Assembly (NCBI GenBank): GCA_002507175.1
Contig: DAZE01000017.1
Span: forward strand, 102,732 to 166,731
DNA length: 64,000 nucleotides
Direction of reading: 5' to 3'
DNA from: Euryarchaeota archaeon UBA558
Lineage (GTDB): Archaea > Thermoplasmatota > Poseidoniia > Poseidoniales > Thalassarchaeaceae
Shown: one piece after another, positions 49,047 through 60,700 of the stretch
Numbering within the stretch: position 1 is the first letter of the stretch
Layout: each line of letters opens with the position of its first letter
Notes under the pieces: model-generated
Seen by the model: the letters and a program-made list of their open reading frames with translations, nothing else
Database searches by the model: none
What the model was told of the DNA's origin: nothing
Made by a program: the position numbers and the translations under genes

Positions 49047-50387
49047 ATGATGGGCCCGGTGGAGAACATGGCCGACCCGTTGAAAGACCTCCTCGCAGAC
49101 TTGCCGTTGCTCAACGACACAACTTGGCAGTTTGTCGCTGCGATCATGATCACCCTAGGATTGTATGTCGGGCTGAGATTCCTGATCGGCAAGTGGAGAG
49201 AGGCAGTGCTCAGAACCGAGGAGGCATGGGACGATGCCCTCCTAAATGCCGCCGAATCCAGAGCTTATGGGCTGTATTTTATCGGGTCACTAAACCTCAC
49301 TTTGATCTGGATATACGGCCGGGGCAGCGAGGTAGACTCCAATACGTCGGATTACTTCATCGGCGCGTACATCATACTGGCGACGAGCCTCATCAGCGTC
49401 GTAATCAAGCACTTCGCACCACTCCTCCTCGATCGATTCACCAGGAAGTCCGCAGTGACAGTCTCGGGCGGGAACCCCCTGCTCATATTCATTGGCAGAG
49501 CCGTAGTCTGGTTTTTCGGCCTTCAACTCGCAATGGATAGATTCGGTGTTGAGCTCATCGGAGTACTCGCATCACTCGCAGTGTTCTCGTTGATCATAGG
49601 TCTGGCCATCCAACAGAGCCTAGGCAACATCGTCAACTCGTTCTTACTCTCCTTGGATAGGCCATTCGACGTGGGTGATAGAATCGAGGTGGATGAACAA
49701 CTAGGGACCGTGGTCTCAGTCGGGATCCTGTCGACGAAGATACTCACACTGGACGAGAGGCTCGTCGTCATACCGAATAACACCCTAATCTCATCCAGCA
49801 TCACCAACTTTGCCAGAGGCGGTGGAGATGGAATGGCAAGGAGGCTGTATCTCACGCTCGACGTGGGCGTCGACTACGACGAGGACCCCGCGCACGTCAA
49901 GGGAGTCCTGCTGGAGGTCCTCGAGAAGTCCCCTTTCGTCCTTGATGACCCAGCTCCCCGAGTCCACTTGTGGGAGCTCGCAGACTCATCCGTCATCTTC
50001 AGATTGTTCGGGTATCTCGGTGACTACGCTGACGAGCAACTTGCCCGGGACTACATACTCCAGGAGGTCCACTACAGATTCGGCATCGAGGGGATATCAA
50101 TCCCATTCCCAACGAGCATCGAACTGAGGGAGAAGCCATCACCCTTCACGGGCGGGGCGACTGAGAGCAGGGAGCACAAGAAGGCCACTGCGCAGTCCAT
50201 GGCACGAATGAGGGCCAGGAAGGAATCCCGAGAGCTTCTCATGGAGCGAGAGAGGATGGAGCGGGAGTTGGAGTGGCAGAAGGCTCGACTGAAGAACCAA
50301 GACGGCTTGAAAACGTCTGAGCTCGAAGACTTGAGATCCAGTATCAAGGACCTAGAGAAGGCATTGCAGTCTTTTGACACAGAATGA
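49047..50387 (+). CDS. mscS: MscS-family mechanosensitive channel with coiled-coil tail
   Basis: 446 residues. N-terminal membrane helices (WQFVAAIMITLGLYVGLRFLIG, ADYFIGAYIILATSLISVVIK region, LLIFIGRAVVWFFGLQLAM) lead to the pore-lining TM3 (LIGVLASLAVFSLIIGLAIQQSLGNIVNSFLLSLDRPFDVGDRIEV), followed by the beta domain (GTVVSVGILSTKILTLDERLVVIPNNTLISSSITNFA). The last 90 residues are a charged coiled coil (RARKESRELLMERERMERELEWQKARL...). It opens under membrane tension to release solutes. Starts at 49047 or 49068; the frame reaches 48984 but would overlap aroE. Confidence 0.93.
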   Translation: MMGPVENMADPLKDLLADLPLLNDTTWQFVAAIMITLGLYVGLRFLIGKWREAVLRTEEAWDDALLNAAESRAYGLYFIGSLNLTLIWIYGRGSEVDSNTSDYFIGAYIILATSLISVVIKHFAPLLLDRFTRKSAVTVSGGNPLLIFIGRAVVWFFGLQLAMDRFGVELIGVLASLAVFSLIIGLAIQQSLGNIVNSFLLSLDRPFDVGDRIEVDEQLGTVVSVGILSTKILTLDERLVVIPNNTLISSSITNFARGGGDGMARRLYLTLDVGVDYDEDPAHVKGVLLEVLEKSPFVLDDPAPRVHLWELADSSVIFRLFGYLGDYADEQLARDYILQEVHYRFGIEGISIPFPTSIELREKPSPFTGGATESREHKKATAQSMARMRARKESRELLMERERMERELEWQKARLKNQDGLKTSELEDLRSSIKDLEKALQSFDTE

Positions 50388-50436
50388 CCCTTTCATGATA
50401 GATGATTCTAAATCAAAACCCCTGTATGGCTAAGTG

Positions 50437-51108
50437 ATGGCTGGTACCAGTCTTCGGACCATAGGCCTTTCAATGAAGAACGCAGACTGGGCAAACACGC
50501 CTCAGCACTCAATCACCGAGTTCTTCACGATCGGCAGAGTACTCAACTCAATCCCAGATGGTGACTCCTTCCTCTCGCAGATCGAGTTGGTGAAGGTAAA
50601 CGCACGGTCGCTTGAGGACTTCCAGAACCTCGGGGATGGCTCCCCCGCAAGCCAAGTCATGAAGATCCGAGAGGTTAACATAGACACCGAGACGATTTCG
50701 ATCGTCATGGCGAACCTCAACGGCCCCTTCTTCAGGATGCTTCGCAGCCTCGAGAACGTCTGGCCCATAAGTCCAACAAACTGGGAGAAGGGTAGCGGAA
50801 TCCTCGTCACGGTGTATGGGGAGCAGCCCGCCCTGAGAACGCTCGCAAAGAGGTCCAGGGAAATTATGAAGACCAACAAAATACTGTTCACACTCTCCTC
50901 CCCGAAAACCGAGTTCTTCGTCGAGGAGATCCCTGATCGCAGGAGGGAGACGGTGAAAACCGCCATCTCAATGGGCTACTACGAGTACCCCAGACGATGC
51001 ACCCAGCGAGACATCGCGGATCGTCTGAGCCTCAAACAGGCCACGGTGTCCGAGCACCTTCAGCGCGGGGAGATGAGCATCATGACATCCTGGTCCGATA
51101 CCATGTAG
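50437..51108 (+). CDS. HTH_10-family transcriptional regulator (bacterio-opsin-activator-like)
   Basis: 223 residues from ATG 50437 (a GTG just before it is in frame). The C-terminus is a clear HTH_10 domain: VKTAISMGYYEYPRRCTQRDIADRLSLKQATVSEHLQRGEMSIM, matching the GYYxxPRR...DIAxxLxxxxxTVSEHLxRxE pattern of haloarchaeal Bat-type regulators. The N-terminal 150 residues form a sensor-like domain I do not recognise. It is flanked by mscS (same strand) and a LysE gene (convergent, 3 bases between stops). Confidence 0.88.
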   Translation: MAGTSLRTIGLSMKNADWANTPQHSITEFFTIGRVLNSIPDGDSFLSQIELVKVNARSLEDFQNLGDGSPASQVMKIREVNIDTETISIVMANLNGPFFRMLRSLENVWPISPTNWEKGSGILVTVYGEQPALRTLAKRSREIMKTNKILFTLSSPKTEFFVEEIPDRRRETVKTAISMGYYEYPRRCTQRDIADRLSLKQATVSEHLQRGEMSIMTSWSDTM

Positions 51109-51111
51109 TGG

Positions 51112-51720
51112 TCATGGCCCCCTGATGCCAGCCAGCGTACCCAAGAATACCAGTATAAACCCCGCCACGGGCAGTGCCATGGCCCTGAAGCGATTCGATG
51201 CGAACGCACCTTTGAGCCGGCTTCCAAAGAGGGTCCATGCAGATATCCCAACGAGGCAATAGACCGTCACGATAGCCACGATCGCAACCCCTCCAACGAG
51301 GTCTCCCCCGAATGGATCGATGTACTGAGTCACGTAGAGTATCACGAAACCCCATTCCTTCCCGTTGACCCACTGCATCAAGAACCCAGCCATGGGCCCT
51401 AACCTGGGCAACTCTGCATTGACGTCGTAGGCGGTCGCCAGCCTCGACACGAAGAGCCCCAGAAGTATGATGAAACACACTCCGACCCAGTGGATCACAG
51501 CTTTGAGCCCCGGCTCGGAGTCAAATTCCAAGACGACGACCACGACCATCATGTTCAACGAGACGAACCCGACTACCATCCCGAGTATCAGTGGCACAGT
51601 CCTCCTCAATCCATGTATGCCAGAATGAATGAAACAGGTCATGTTATTCGGCCCCGGCGTCGCTATGCCTATCGTCACGAGCCCGAGGAGACCGAGAATC
51701 GAGACCATGGATGCCGTCAT
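51112..51720 (-). CDS. LysE-family exporter
   Basis: 202 residues with about six membrane segments: VSILGLLGLVTIGIATPGPNNMTCFIHSGIHGLRRT (family signature GPNN), PLILGMVVGFVSLNMMVVVVV, AVIHWVGVCFIILLGLFV, a central FLMQWVNGKEWGFVILYV with NGKxW in the place of the conserved NPK, and VAGFILVFLGTLAGI. The ATG at 51720 is chosen; the frame continues to 51801 but would overlap the giant gene. Exports amino acids or similar. Confidence 0.85.
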   Translation of the reverse strand: MTASMVSILGLLGLVTIGIATPGPNNMTCFIHSGIHGLRRTVPLILGMVVGFVSLNMMVVVVVLEFDSEPGLKAVIHWVGVCFIILLGLFVSRLATAYDVNAELPRLGPMAGFLMQWVNGKEWGFVILYVTQYIDPFGGDLVGGVAIVAIVTVYCLVGISAWTLFGSRLKGAFASNRFRAMALPVAGFILVFLGTLAGIRGP

Positions 51721-51766
51721 ATTCGACTGACAACTAGAACAATCCCTATTATGAATGGTTCCTTTG

Positions 51767-51773
51767 TTTATAT
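51767..51773 (+). promoter_or_regulatory. Candidate TATA box of the giant surface protein gene
   Basis: TTTATAT centred 26 bases upstream of the ATG at 51796. At normal archaeal spacing transcription would start at the A of that ATG, i.e. a leaderless mRNA. This also supports the choice of 51796 as start. Confidence 0.55.
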
Positions 51774-51795
51774 CCTCGAACACCCTTGGAATGCC

Positions 51796-54700
51796 ATGCA
51801 ATCAGGCTCTGCCTTGTCGAGGAAAAAAATCACCTTGCGGAACGCAAAAGGTCCGGAACAAAGGGGTAAGGCAATTTTACTCTCGTTTTTGATGGTGATG
51901 CTAGTACAATCAACATACTTCAGCAGCTACACCGCCCCCGAACTCGCAGAATCCCCAACACCCGCAGATGCCCACTCCTCGAACAACTACAGACACCTCA
52001 ATGAGTCGATCTTTGAGGTCGGTCTGGGACACACTTGTGTCGTGGGCCACGAGGCCACAACCCCCCTTGGGTTCGGTGACCGCATGAAGTGCTGGGGCAT
52101 TGGGGACATGGGCCAGCTCGGCATCGGGAACACCCAGGACATGGGAGACGAGGCCGGGGAGATGGGGGAGGACCTACCTTTCGTTGACACTGGTGTGGAC
52201 CTGAACATCATCGAAATCGCCCTTGGGGAGGGTCACACCTGCGCCCTATTCGAGAACGGCTCGGCGAAATGCTGGGGTGAGACCACCCTGATAGGCATAG
52301 GATACAACGACGTGGATGGGTTCGGTGACGGCTACCAGGAAACTGGCGAAGTCCTTCCATACCTCCCCCTACCGACAGGTAGGACGATCCAGGACATCGA
52401 CGCCGGCCAGAGGCATACATGCGCCATCCTCGACAACCAAGACATAACCTGCTGGGGGGTCAACAGCCAGGGACAGCTCGGCACAGGCAACACCTCGCTC
52501 ATCGGGGACTCGCCCGACGAGATAGGGGATGGGCTTCCCATTATTGCCGCTAGCCACTCAACGGCCACATCACCCCCAGCCTCCCTCGCCCTGGGCTGGG
52601 ACCACACCTGCGTCCTGTTCGTCGACGGAACCGTGACCTGCTGGGGGTCCAATGCACACGGACAGCTTGGGATCGAGTCCACGACCACCATCGGGGACCA
52701 GCCGGGCGAGATGGGGGACAGCCTCGTCCAAGTTGCGCTTCCATCTGGCAGGACGGCGACCCATATCACAGCCGGCGACGGCTTCACCTGCGCACTACTC
52801 GACAACTCGGAGGTCGCTTGCTGGGGGAAGAACGACATGGGCCAGATGGGGATAGGCACAACCTCGAACCAGGGCGACAGCGTCGGGGAGATGGGGGACT
52901 CACTCTCGATCGTCGACCTCAGCTACGGCGCCCTCAGCGTCGATGCGGGCAGGGACCACGTCTGCGCGATCGTAGCCCAATCATCGGGAAGGGTCCAGTG
53001 CTGGGGCGGGAACCAAGCCGGTCAACTGGGCTATGGTGACACCCAAAATAGGGGTGACGGACTCAACGAGATGGGGTCTGCCCTTCAGAACGTGAACCTG
53101 GGGAGTGTTGCGATCTTGGCCGTGAGCGCGGGAGACCAGATTACCTGCGCCATGGATTTGAACAAGAAGGTCCTGTGCTTCGGATTAAACGTCCGGGGCC
53201 AACTCGGCGTCGGATCGACCCAATACATCGGCGACGACAGCCAGGACATGCCACCCTCCGAGACCCACATCGAGATCTGGGAATCGTTCGAGGGAAGCGG
53301 ATGCAGGGCCTACCTCTTCCCACCATTCCATCCCACGTTCTCAGGATCGACGGTTGATGAGACATCGAACGACGTCGGCGACGACAATGACATGCAACTC
53401 CTCTCCGATGGCTGCCCAGTGGTCTCGTATGCAGACCAAGAGAACAACGACGTGAAGGTCGCGATCTTCGCAAATGGGCTCTGGACCGTCGAGACCCCGA
53501 TCCCCGACACCACGTCCGTGCTCTCGACATCAGTGACCGTCGACAACGACGACAGGGTCCACGTCATCGCAACGGATCCCTCCTACGACACCTCCAGCCA
53601 GGACATCGTGTTCTCGACGAAGGTCGCGGGACGATGGGTCTCCACGCAGCTCCCCCAGTCCGCAAATGCCAACCTCGTCGACATGGTTTGGACCCCCGAT
53701 GGCCTCGTGGCCACATGGTCCACTGGCTCCAAGGTCACCTCGATGGAGTGCCCGTCATCGTGCCACCAGGCCTCGCAGTGGTCCGAGGTCTTCGATCAGT
53801 CCTACTCCGGGGTCACCAACCTGGAGACGACGTACAACGAAGTCACTGACTCGGTCCACGTAGCCTTCACGATCTCGACCATGTCAGGGGACGTACTGAG
53901 GTACCTGACGACCACGGCGACCGGCGTCCAGACGGCGTTGGTGACCTCCGACTCATCCACCAGCGCGACTGAGAGGGGAATCTCGTTGGACTCGGACTTC
54001 GAGGGGACACTCTACCTCGCCTACGCAAATGCGAGCGGCGACGTCACCCTATCGACGTGCAACCCCTCCACCTCGTCCTGCGTGTCCGCATCATCCTGGA
54101 CCAGCGAGGGCACTGGCCTGTCAGGGTCGGACATCCACCTCGGCGTCGATCGCAGCAGGAACCCCCACATCGCAGCCAACGACGCTGGCTCCTTGGTGGT
54201 GTCCAGCAAGATGGACGGCTCATGGACCAACACCCAAGTGTTCAACTTCGAGTCCGACTGGACCTCCTTCGCTGTGGATCCGTATGGTAGGACGTGGGTC
54301 GCCGCCCACATCGGCGTCAGCGACGACCTCTGGGTCTTCGACGCATGGGGCCTCGGTGGGAATGGGCTCGAGCTCGACACGGACCAAGACGGGTTCACGG
54401 GCTACGACGAGCACCAGTGTGGGACAGACCCCACCGACCCCTCGTCGGTCCCCGCGGACTTCGACATGGATGGTAGGTGCGATCAGATAGACGACCTCGT
54501 CGACCTCCCTGCCGTCGGGGAATCCTCCATACTTGCCATGGGGGACTCATTCGGCTGCGCGATCACGACCAGCGACGAGGTCGTCTGCTGGGGCCTGAAC
54601 GACCAGGGCCAGCTCGGGAGGCCCACCACGGGCAACAATGCCCAGATAGCGGGCCAGGTCGTCGGGCTGCCCACCAGCTTCCGGCCGTTATCGGTCGATG

Positions 54701-57700
54701 CGGGCCACGATCACGCCTGTGCCGTTGGCGCGGACGGCGAGGTCTGGTGCTGGGGCAGGAACATTGAGGGCCAGGTCGGAACCGGGTCATCAACCACATC
54801 AGAGGGCCCCACGAAGGCCTCCATGCCCGGGGGAACCCGTGCTCTGTCCGTGTCTGCCGGGGACACCCACACCTGCGCCACCCTGTCAAACGGCAGGCTG
54901 GCATGCTGGGGCACAGGATCATCAGGACAGATCGGGTTAATCGCCGGGATGCCAAGCGGGTTAGATCAAGGCGACTTCCAATACCCATTCGAGGCGGACT
55001 CCCGATGGGATTCCACCCGTGGCGACGTGTTCTCCTCCACCAACCAAGGGGTACACTCGAGTACATCGGGATTCCACATCAGCACCCCCATCAACCAATT
55101 TTCGGGGACGCTGCCATACACCGTCAGCTACGACTATTATGTCGGTTCCGAGTATTGCTGTGACAAACTTCACTTTGGACTCTCTGACGAGGGAAGCTCT
55201 TTGCAATCGCTGCAAGTTCACACCAACAACCGAGCATGGAGCACACAGACCCACTCAATCACGTCCCTGAGCGACATGCAACTCTCATGGTGGTTCTCCA
55301 AGGATGGCAGCGCCAACAGCTACGAGGACTCCGGGTTCGTCGACAACGTCGTAATCACGGATTCCAATGGAGCAGTGGTATTCTCCGAGGACTCCTGGGC
55401 CCCCCGGACTTCCACGATCCAACCAAGCTACGTCATCATGCCAACCGGATCGAAGGTCATCGAGGAGGTCAGCGCCGGCACCCGCCACACATGCGCGGTC
55501 GACTCCGCGAGGCAGGTGCTCTGCTGGGGGTACAATGGCGGTTCCACCACCATGACGCTGGGCAACCACAACCATCTCGCTGGCAACTCCACCACTCCCC
55601 TCTACGTGACACTCCAGGGCTCCGGATCGGAGGTTCAGGAGACACCCGGCATCAGGTCCATATCGGCCGGCGGCGACGTCACCTGTGGAATCCTGGACAC
55701 CGGGCTCGCCACCGTGTGTTGGGGCAAGGGCGTTAATGGCGTGGAGCTCCTTGGGGCGTCCGACGCAGCCATTGGGGGTGCCTACACCGACACGGGCAGC
55801 ACTGGCGACAGGCACCTCTCAGTCTCAGTCGGGGAGCAACATGCCTGCTCCGTCGTCGAGTCATCCGTGTATTGCTGGGGTCGAGAGGGCTCCGGCGAGC
55901 TGGGGGATGGGGGCCCCCAATCATCTGACCCCCCGAGCCCTGTAGAGGCCCAGATAGGGTACGGCACACCTATGGAGGTCGTCGTCGGCATCGACGCCAG
56001 CTGCGTCGTCCTCAGGCCATCCCCCGCCAGCACCGACTCAAGGATAGGCTGCTGGGGAGAGTCCGCCTCGGGCCAGATGGGGTCCGGGGCCCTCCCCGAC
56101 CAGACATCGGGACCAGACTCCGAGGGGAGGCTCGTCGAGTTCTCCGTGGGGTCCCCCGTAAACGTCCCGCTCAAGACCGACGTGCTGAGGATGGGCCCAT
56201 CCTCCCCCTCCATGGTGGCAGTCGGGGAGGACCACACCTGCTTCATGTCCATGCTGGGCCTAGTGAAGTGCACAGGTCACAATGGCTATGGACAACTCGG
56301 GGTTGGCCACACCACCAACTTCTATCCAACTCCAGACCAGGCGGACTGGGTCCAACTGGGAACCAACAGGACCGCCACGATGATTGACGCGGGCAGATTC
56401 TACACCTGTGCCCTGCTTCACGGCGGCGATGTGAAGTGCTGGGGCTACAACGCCTTCGGTCAACTTGGAATCGGGTCAACGACCACCATCGGGGACCAGC
56501 CGGCCGAGATGGGCAACCAGCTCCAGGCCGTTTCACTTGGCCAGCCAGCCATTGACGTGTCAACTGGGCGCACCCATGCCTGTGCTGTCCTCCAAGACGG
56601 GACCCTGAAGTGCTGGGGGCGCAACAACTACGGCCAGCTCGGCCTGGGGCACACGCAGAATATGCACACCCCTCAGGCCGTGGACCTGGGTCCGGGGATG
56701 AAGGCGCTCGACGTAGAGGCCGGCTACTATAACACCTGCGTCATCATGACGACAGGTCAGGTGAAATGCTGGGGCCAGGGCCAATATAACTTGCTTGGCA
56801 CTTCCACCAACCACATCGGAGACGATGGCTCGGAGACTGGAGGGGCCCTCCCATTCGTAGACCTGGGGACCTCGAGGCACGCCACGTCCCTCTTCTTGGC
56901 GGAAACCAATGCCTGCGCCTCCATGAGCGACATGACGACGCTCTGCTGGGGCCAAGACTCCTACGGCCGTCACGGCACTGGTGGACAAACAACCATTGGT
57001 AACACCCCGGACTTGGATGGGGATGGCTTCTCCGACGAGATGGGCGACGCCATGGTCGAGGTCCACATGGGAACCTCCCACACCTCCTCAACGCGTGTCC
57101 AGGCATCCGTTTTCGACCCCATCGTCGATGTCCACGGATACTTGAACACAGGCTGTGGGATAACAGCCAGCGGGGACATATACTGCTGGGGCCGAGGAAG
57201 CGAGTACCAGCGAGGCGACCATACCGGCAGCCATAGTAATTGGGCCGTCTCAGCGCTAGGTGCACCCCACAGCGCACTCACCATGTCGAGTGGCTACCTC
57301 AGGAACTGCGCGATCACGACCTCATCAACGATCCTCTGTTGGGGGTATGGCTATTACAGGGACTTCCAGCTAGGGACTTCGAACATTGCCAGTCCGACCC
57401 CCGTGGACGTGGACCTGCACTCCGGGGACGCCGACCTCGATGGCTGGCTGGACCTCTGGGACACGGACGACGACAACGATGGGTACCTCGATGAGTCGGA
57501 TGACTTCCCCTTCGACGCCTGCGCACACCTCGATACCGATGAGGACAACAGACCCGACTTCCTCCTCGGCGGGTGCGTGTCACCCCTAGTGGAGGACCTG
57601 GACGACGACGGTGACTCCTGGTCGGACCTGGACGAGGCCCTGTGTGGCACCGACCCCCTCGATGTACGGCGCACACCTGGCGACCCCGATGGGGACGGCC

Positions 57701-60700
57701 TCTGCAACGCACTTGACCTCGACGACGACGGCGACGGCTGGCCAGACGAGGACGAGTGGGCCTGCGAGACGAGGAACAACGCCCGGTACTTCCAGCCACA
57801 CACCTCCTACGTCCACAACAATGCGGATGAATACGGAGCGGCTCTGGGGTACCACTACGGCACCCTTCAGATGGTAAGGTACCAGAGCAGCATGCAGATC
57901 TACACCTTCGATCAGCCAACATTCTCGAACAGCCCCCTCGGCCCGCGCAGTACCGACCCCGCCTGGAGTGCCAACTACTGGCCAAGCGCGCTACAGCACG
58001 GCGACGAGATGTTCCTCGCGGGGGACGACGCCCTCCACAGGATCGACTTCGACGCGAGCGGCGCCTTCACACCCGTGAAGCTCATTGAGAGGAGCGGTTA
58101 TGGCGGATCCTCGTACTTCGCCTCAGCTGCCATATCCCATGATGGCACAGCCTATCTTACCGATCAATACGCCTTCAAAGTGCTCGACCTAGAGTCGGGC
58201 GCGGAAGACACGATACCCCTCCCCCTGCCCTCCACAAACTGGGGTTACAGGATAGCGACGGACTCGTCCGGTGACCTCTGGTCCGCCTACTACCTTGACA
58301 CCGGCGACCCAGCCACCCGTGGCATGTACGCCTCACAGTGGAACCCCGACTCGTCCACATGGACGTCGACGCTGGCCTTCCCCACGAACATCAACCCAAA
58401 CGGATACCGCCAGGCACAGTATGCTATCGATCAATCCGACAACCACCACATCGCTATCATGGACTCCGGCGTGAAGCACTTCACGAACGCAGGTGGGTCA
58501 TGGTCTATGACTCACCATGCCACTGGCACTGTGGACTCACGCAGTGCAGTGTCGATGGCCATCTCTGACTCCAATGACGTCCACCTTGCATGGTACGACT
58601 TCGCCGACAAGGACCTGATGCACTCGAGGGGCATCGGTGGAACGTGGTACACGAGCGCCGTTCACGACTTCGACAACGACGACAGCTATCCAAGGAGCAT
58701 CGACATCACGCTTGATGACCAAGGCGACCCGAGGATCTACGCACTCGTGGACGATGCCACGGGGGATGCAGCCATGATCTACTATGGCTCCTTCGCCGAT
58801 CCATCCTTGGACGCCTCGTCCGTGCCATCCGACAGCAACTCCGACGGCACGTGCGACGCGCTATCGGCAGCGATACTGGACTATGGCGCTGACATCACGT
58901 TCGAAATGGGCTTTGAGTCCACCTTCACGCCCCTCTACGAGGGCCTCCTCCCCACGTCGATATCGATCACGCCCCCCCTGCCCACTGGGCTCGACATCGA
59001 CCCGGTCACTGGTGCGATCCAAGGCACGCCGCTCTCCCCCGACACCCAAGGGAGCACCCACACCATAACGACGACCTCCTCGAACGAGGTCTGGTTCGGT
59101 CAGATCGAGGTCAGGGTCCTCGATGCCCCGCCCATGATCGCCGATCGACAATCAATACAGTCCTACAATGACCTCGAGGCAAAACGAGACGTCAGCGAGG
59201 TCGAGTACGACTCCGAGGGCAACAAGTACCAGGCCGGCTACAGGTTCATGAGCAACTGTGGCTCCCTCGGGCAGATCACGAAGAGGGCCCCTGATGGCAC
59301 GACGCTTTGGTGCACGTCAATCGAAAGCATGGGACAGATCCCCGGGTCTAGCTATCATGCCTTCGTTCAGGGGATGAAGGTCTCCCCAGACGGCAGCCTT
59401 GTCGTCTCGATCGTCAAGAACGGCGACCTCAAGGTGGGAATCGGCCATTTGACCGACCCATCCCAAAACCTTGGGGTGCGGTACGAGACCTACGACTCGA
59501 ACATGCAAAGCTTCGCCATCATGAAGCTTGACCCCCTCACTGGGGCACCCATATGGGTTCAGACCCACAACGCCATCTCGGGCGGGAGGGGTACCGTTCC
59601 CGTGGATGGCGTGCACCCAATTTACCTCCGTTCCCACATACGCGACTCGATGTCGATCGATGGCAGCGGGGGGATCACCTTCTCCTACGTGATGTACGAC
59701 GACGATGGGGTCATAACGGGGTACGAGGACAAGACGACGCAATTCGCAGGACACACCCTCCACACAGCCCCGCCATGCACGACTCACAGTGGAGCCACTG
59801 AGAGCCATGTCCGTGTAGGTGTCATCAGGCTCTCCACCAGTGGGGACCTAGCATGGAACGTTGGGCTGGAGCCCTTGAATGGGACCAGCTGCTACCACTT
59901 CCATAGCAGTACCTTCGGGCCCTATGGCTACCATGAGTCTGGCCACACCCGAGCGGTCGTCACAGCCCACCCCGACGGCAGCGCGTCAGTCGCCGCCCCA
60001 TTCCACTCGAACCTGTCGGTCGGCGGCGTGGTCGTCGAGCCTCGTGCCAGCCAGACCACCGGCCTTGCAATGGCTAGGATCTCGAGCAACGGGCAGGTGA
60101 TGTGGGCCGACTCGGTCTCGAGCACCATCGATGGGGTGGATGCGATTCTAACCTCCAATAGCGGCCAATGGACATCCTCGGACTTCTCGTCCTTGGTCTC
60201 CTACGACAACGGCGACATGGGCGCGATATTCACGGACAGGGCATGCACACCCGACTATCAGGAGACGGTGCCCGTTCTCGACTTCCTGGGCGAAGAGATC
60301 AGCCCGGAGGGGAACTGCTGGCTCGCGGCGATCAGGGTCGACGCGACCGGCTCAGTCGTGTGGTCGAGGATCATCGAGGGCGCCGGCCTGTACACGAACA
60401 GTGGAACGCTCCACTCCGTCCTGGATGTGGACGAGACGATGAGGTTGCTCGTCGAAAGGGAGCAATACACAACCAACCCCTCAGTCCTGGATGCCCATCC
60501 ACACCTCGAGTTCGGGGCCTTCAGGATGATCCACATAGACAACCTCGGGAGAATCTCAGCCAGCTCAGCCTCGTACGCTGGACAAATGGGCAGCACGTAC
60601 GTCGACGACCTGGACGTCGATCCGAACGGGGATACCGTATGGATCGGCAAGACGCAATCCCAGAAGTGGGGAAGGCAGACCGCATCGACGACGCTGAACG

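Noticed and set aside
52018..57370. RCC1 region as a CRISPR or DNA tandem-repeat array
   Set aside because: The repeats are protein-level, about 170-180 bases apart and diverged in DNA; no short identical DNA repeat with unique spacers.
57314..57985. 223-residue Arg-rich minus-strand frame
   Set aside because: Shadow of the Asp-rich calcium-binding stretch on the plus strand.
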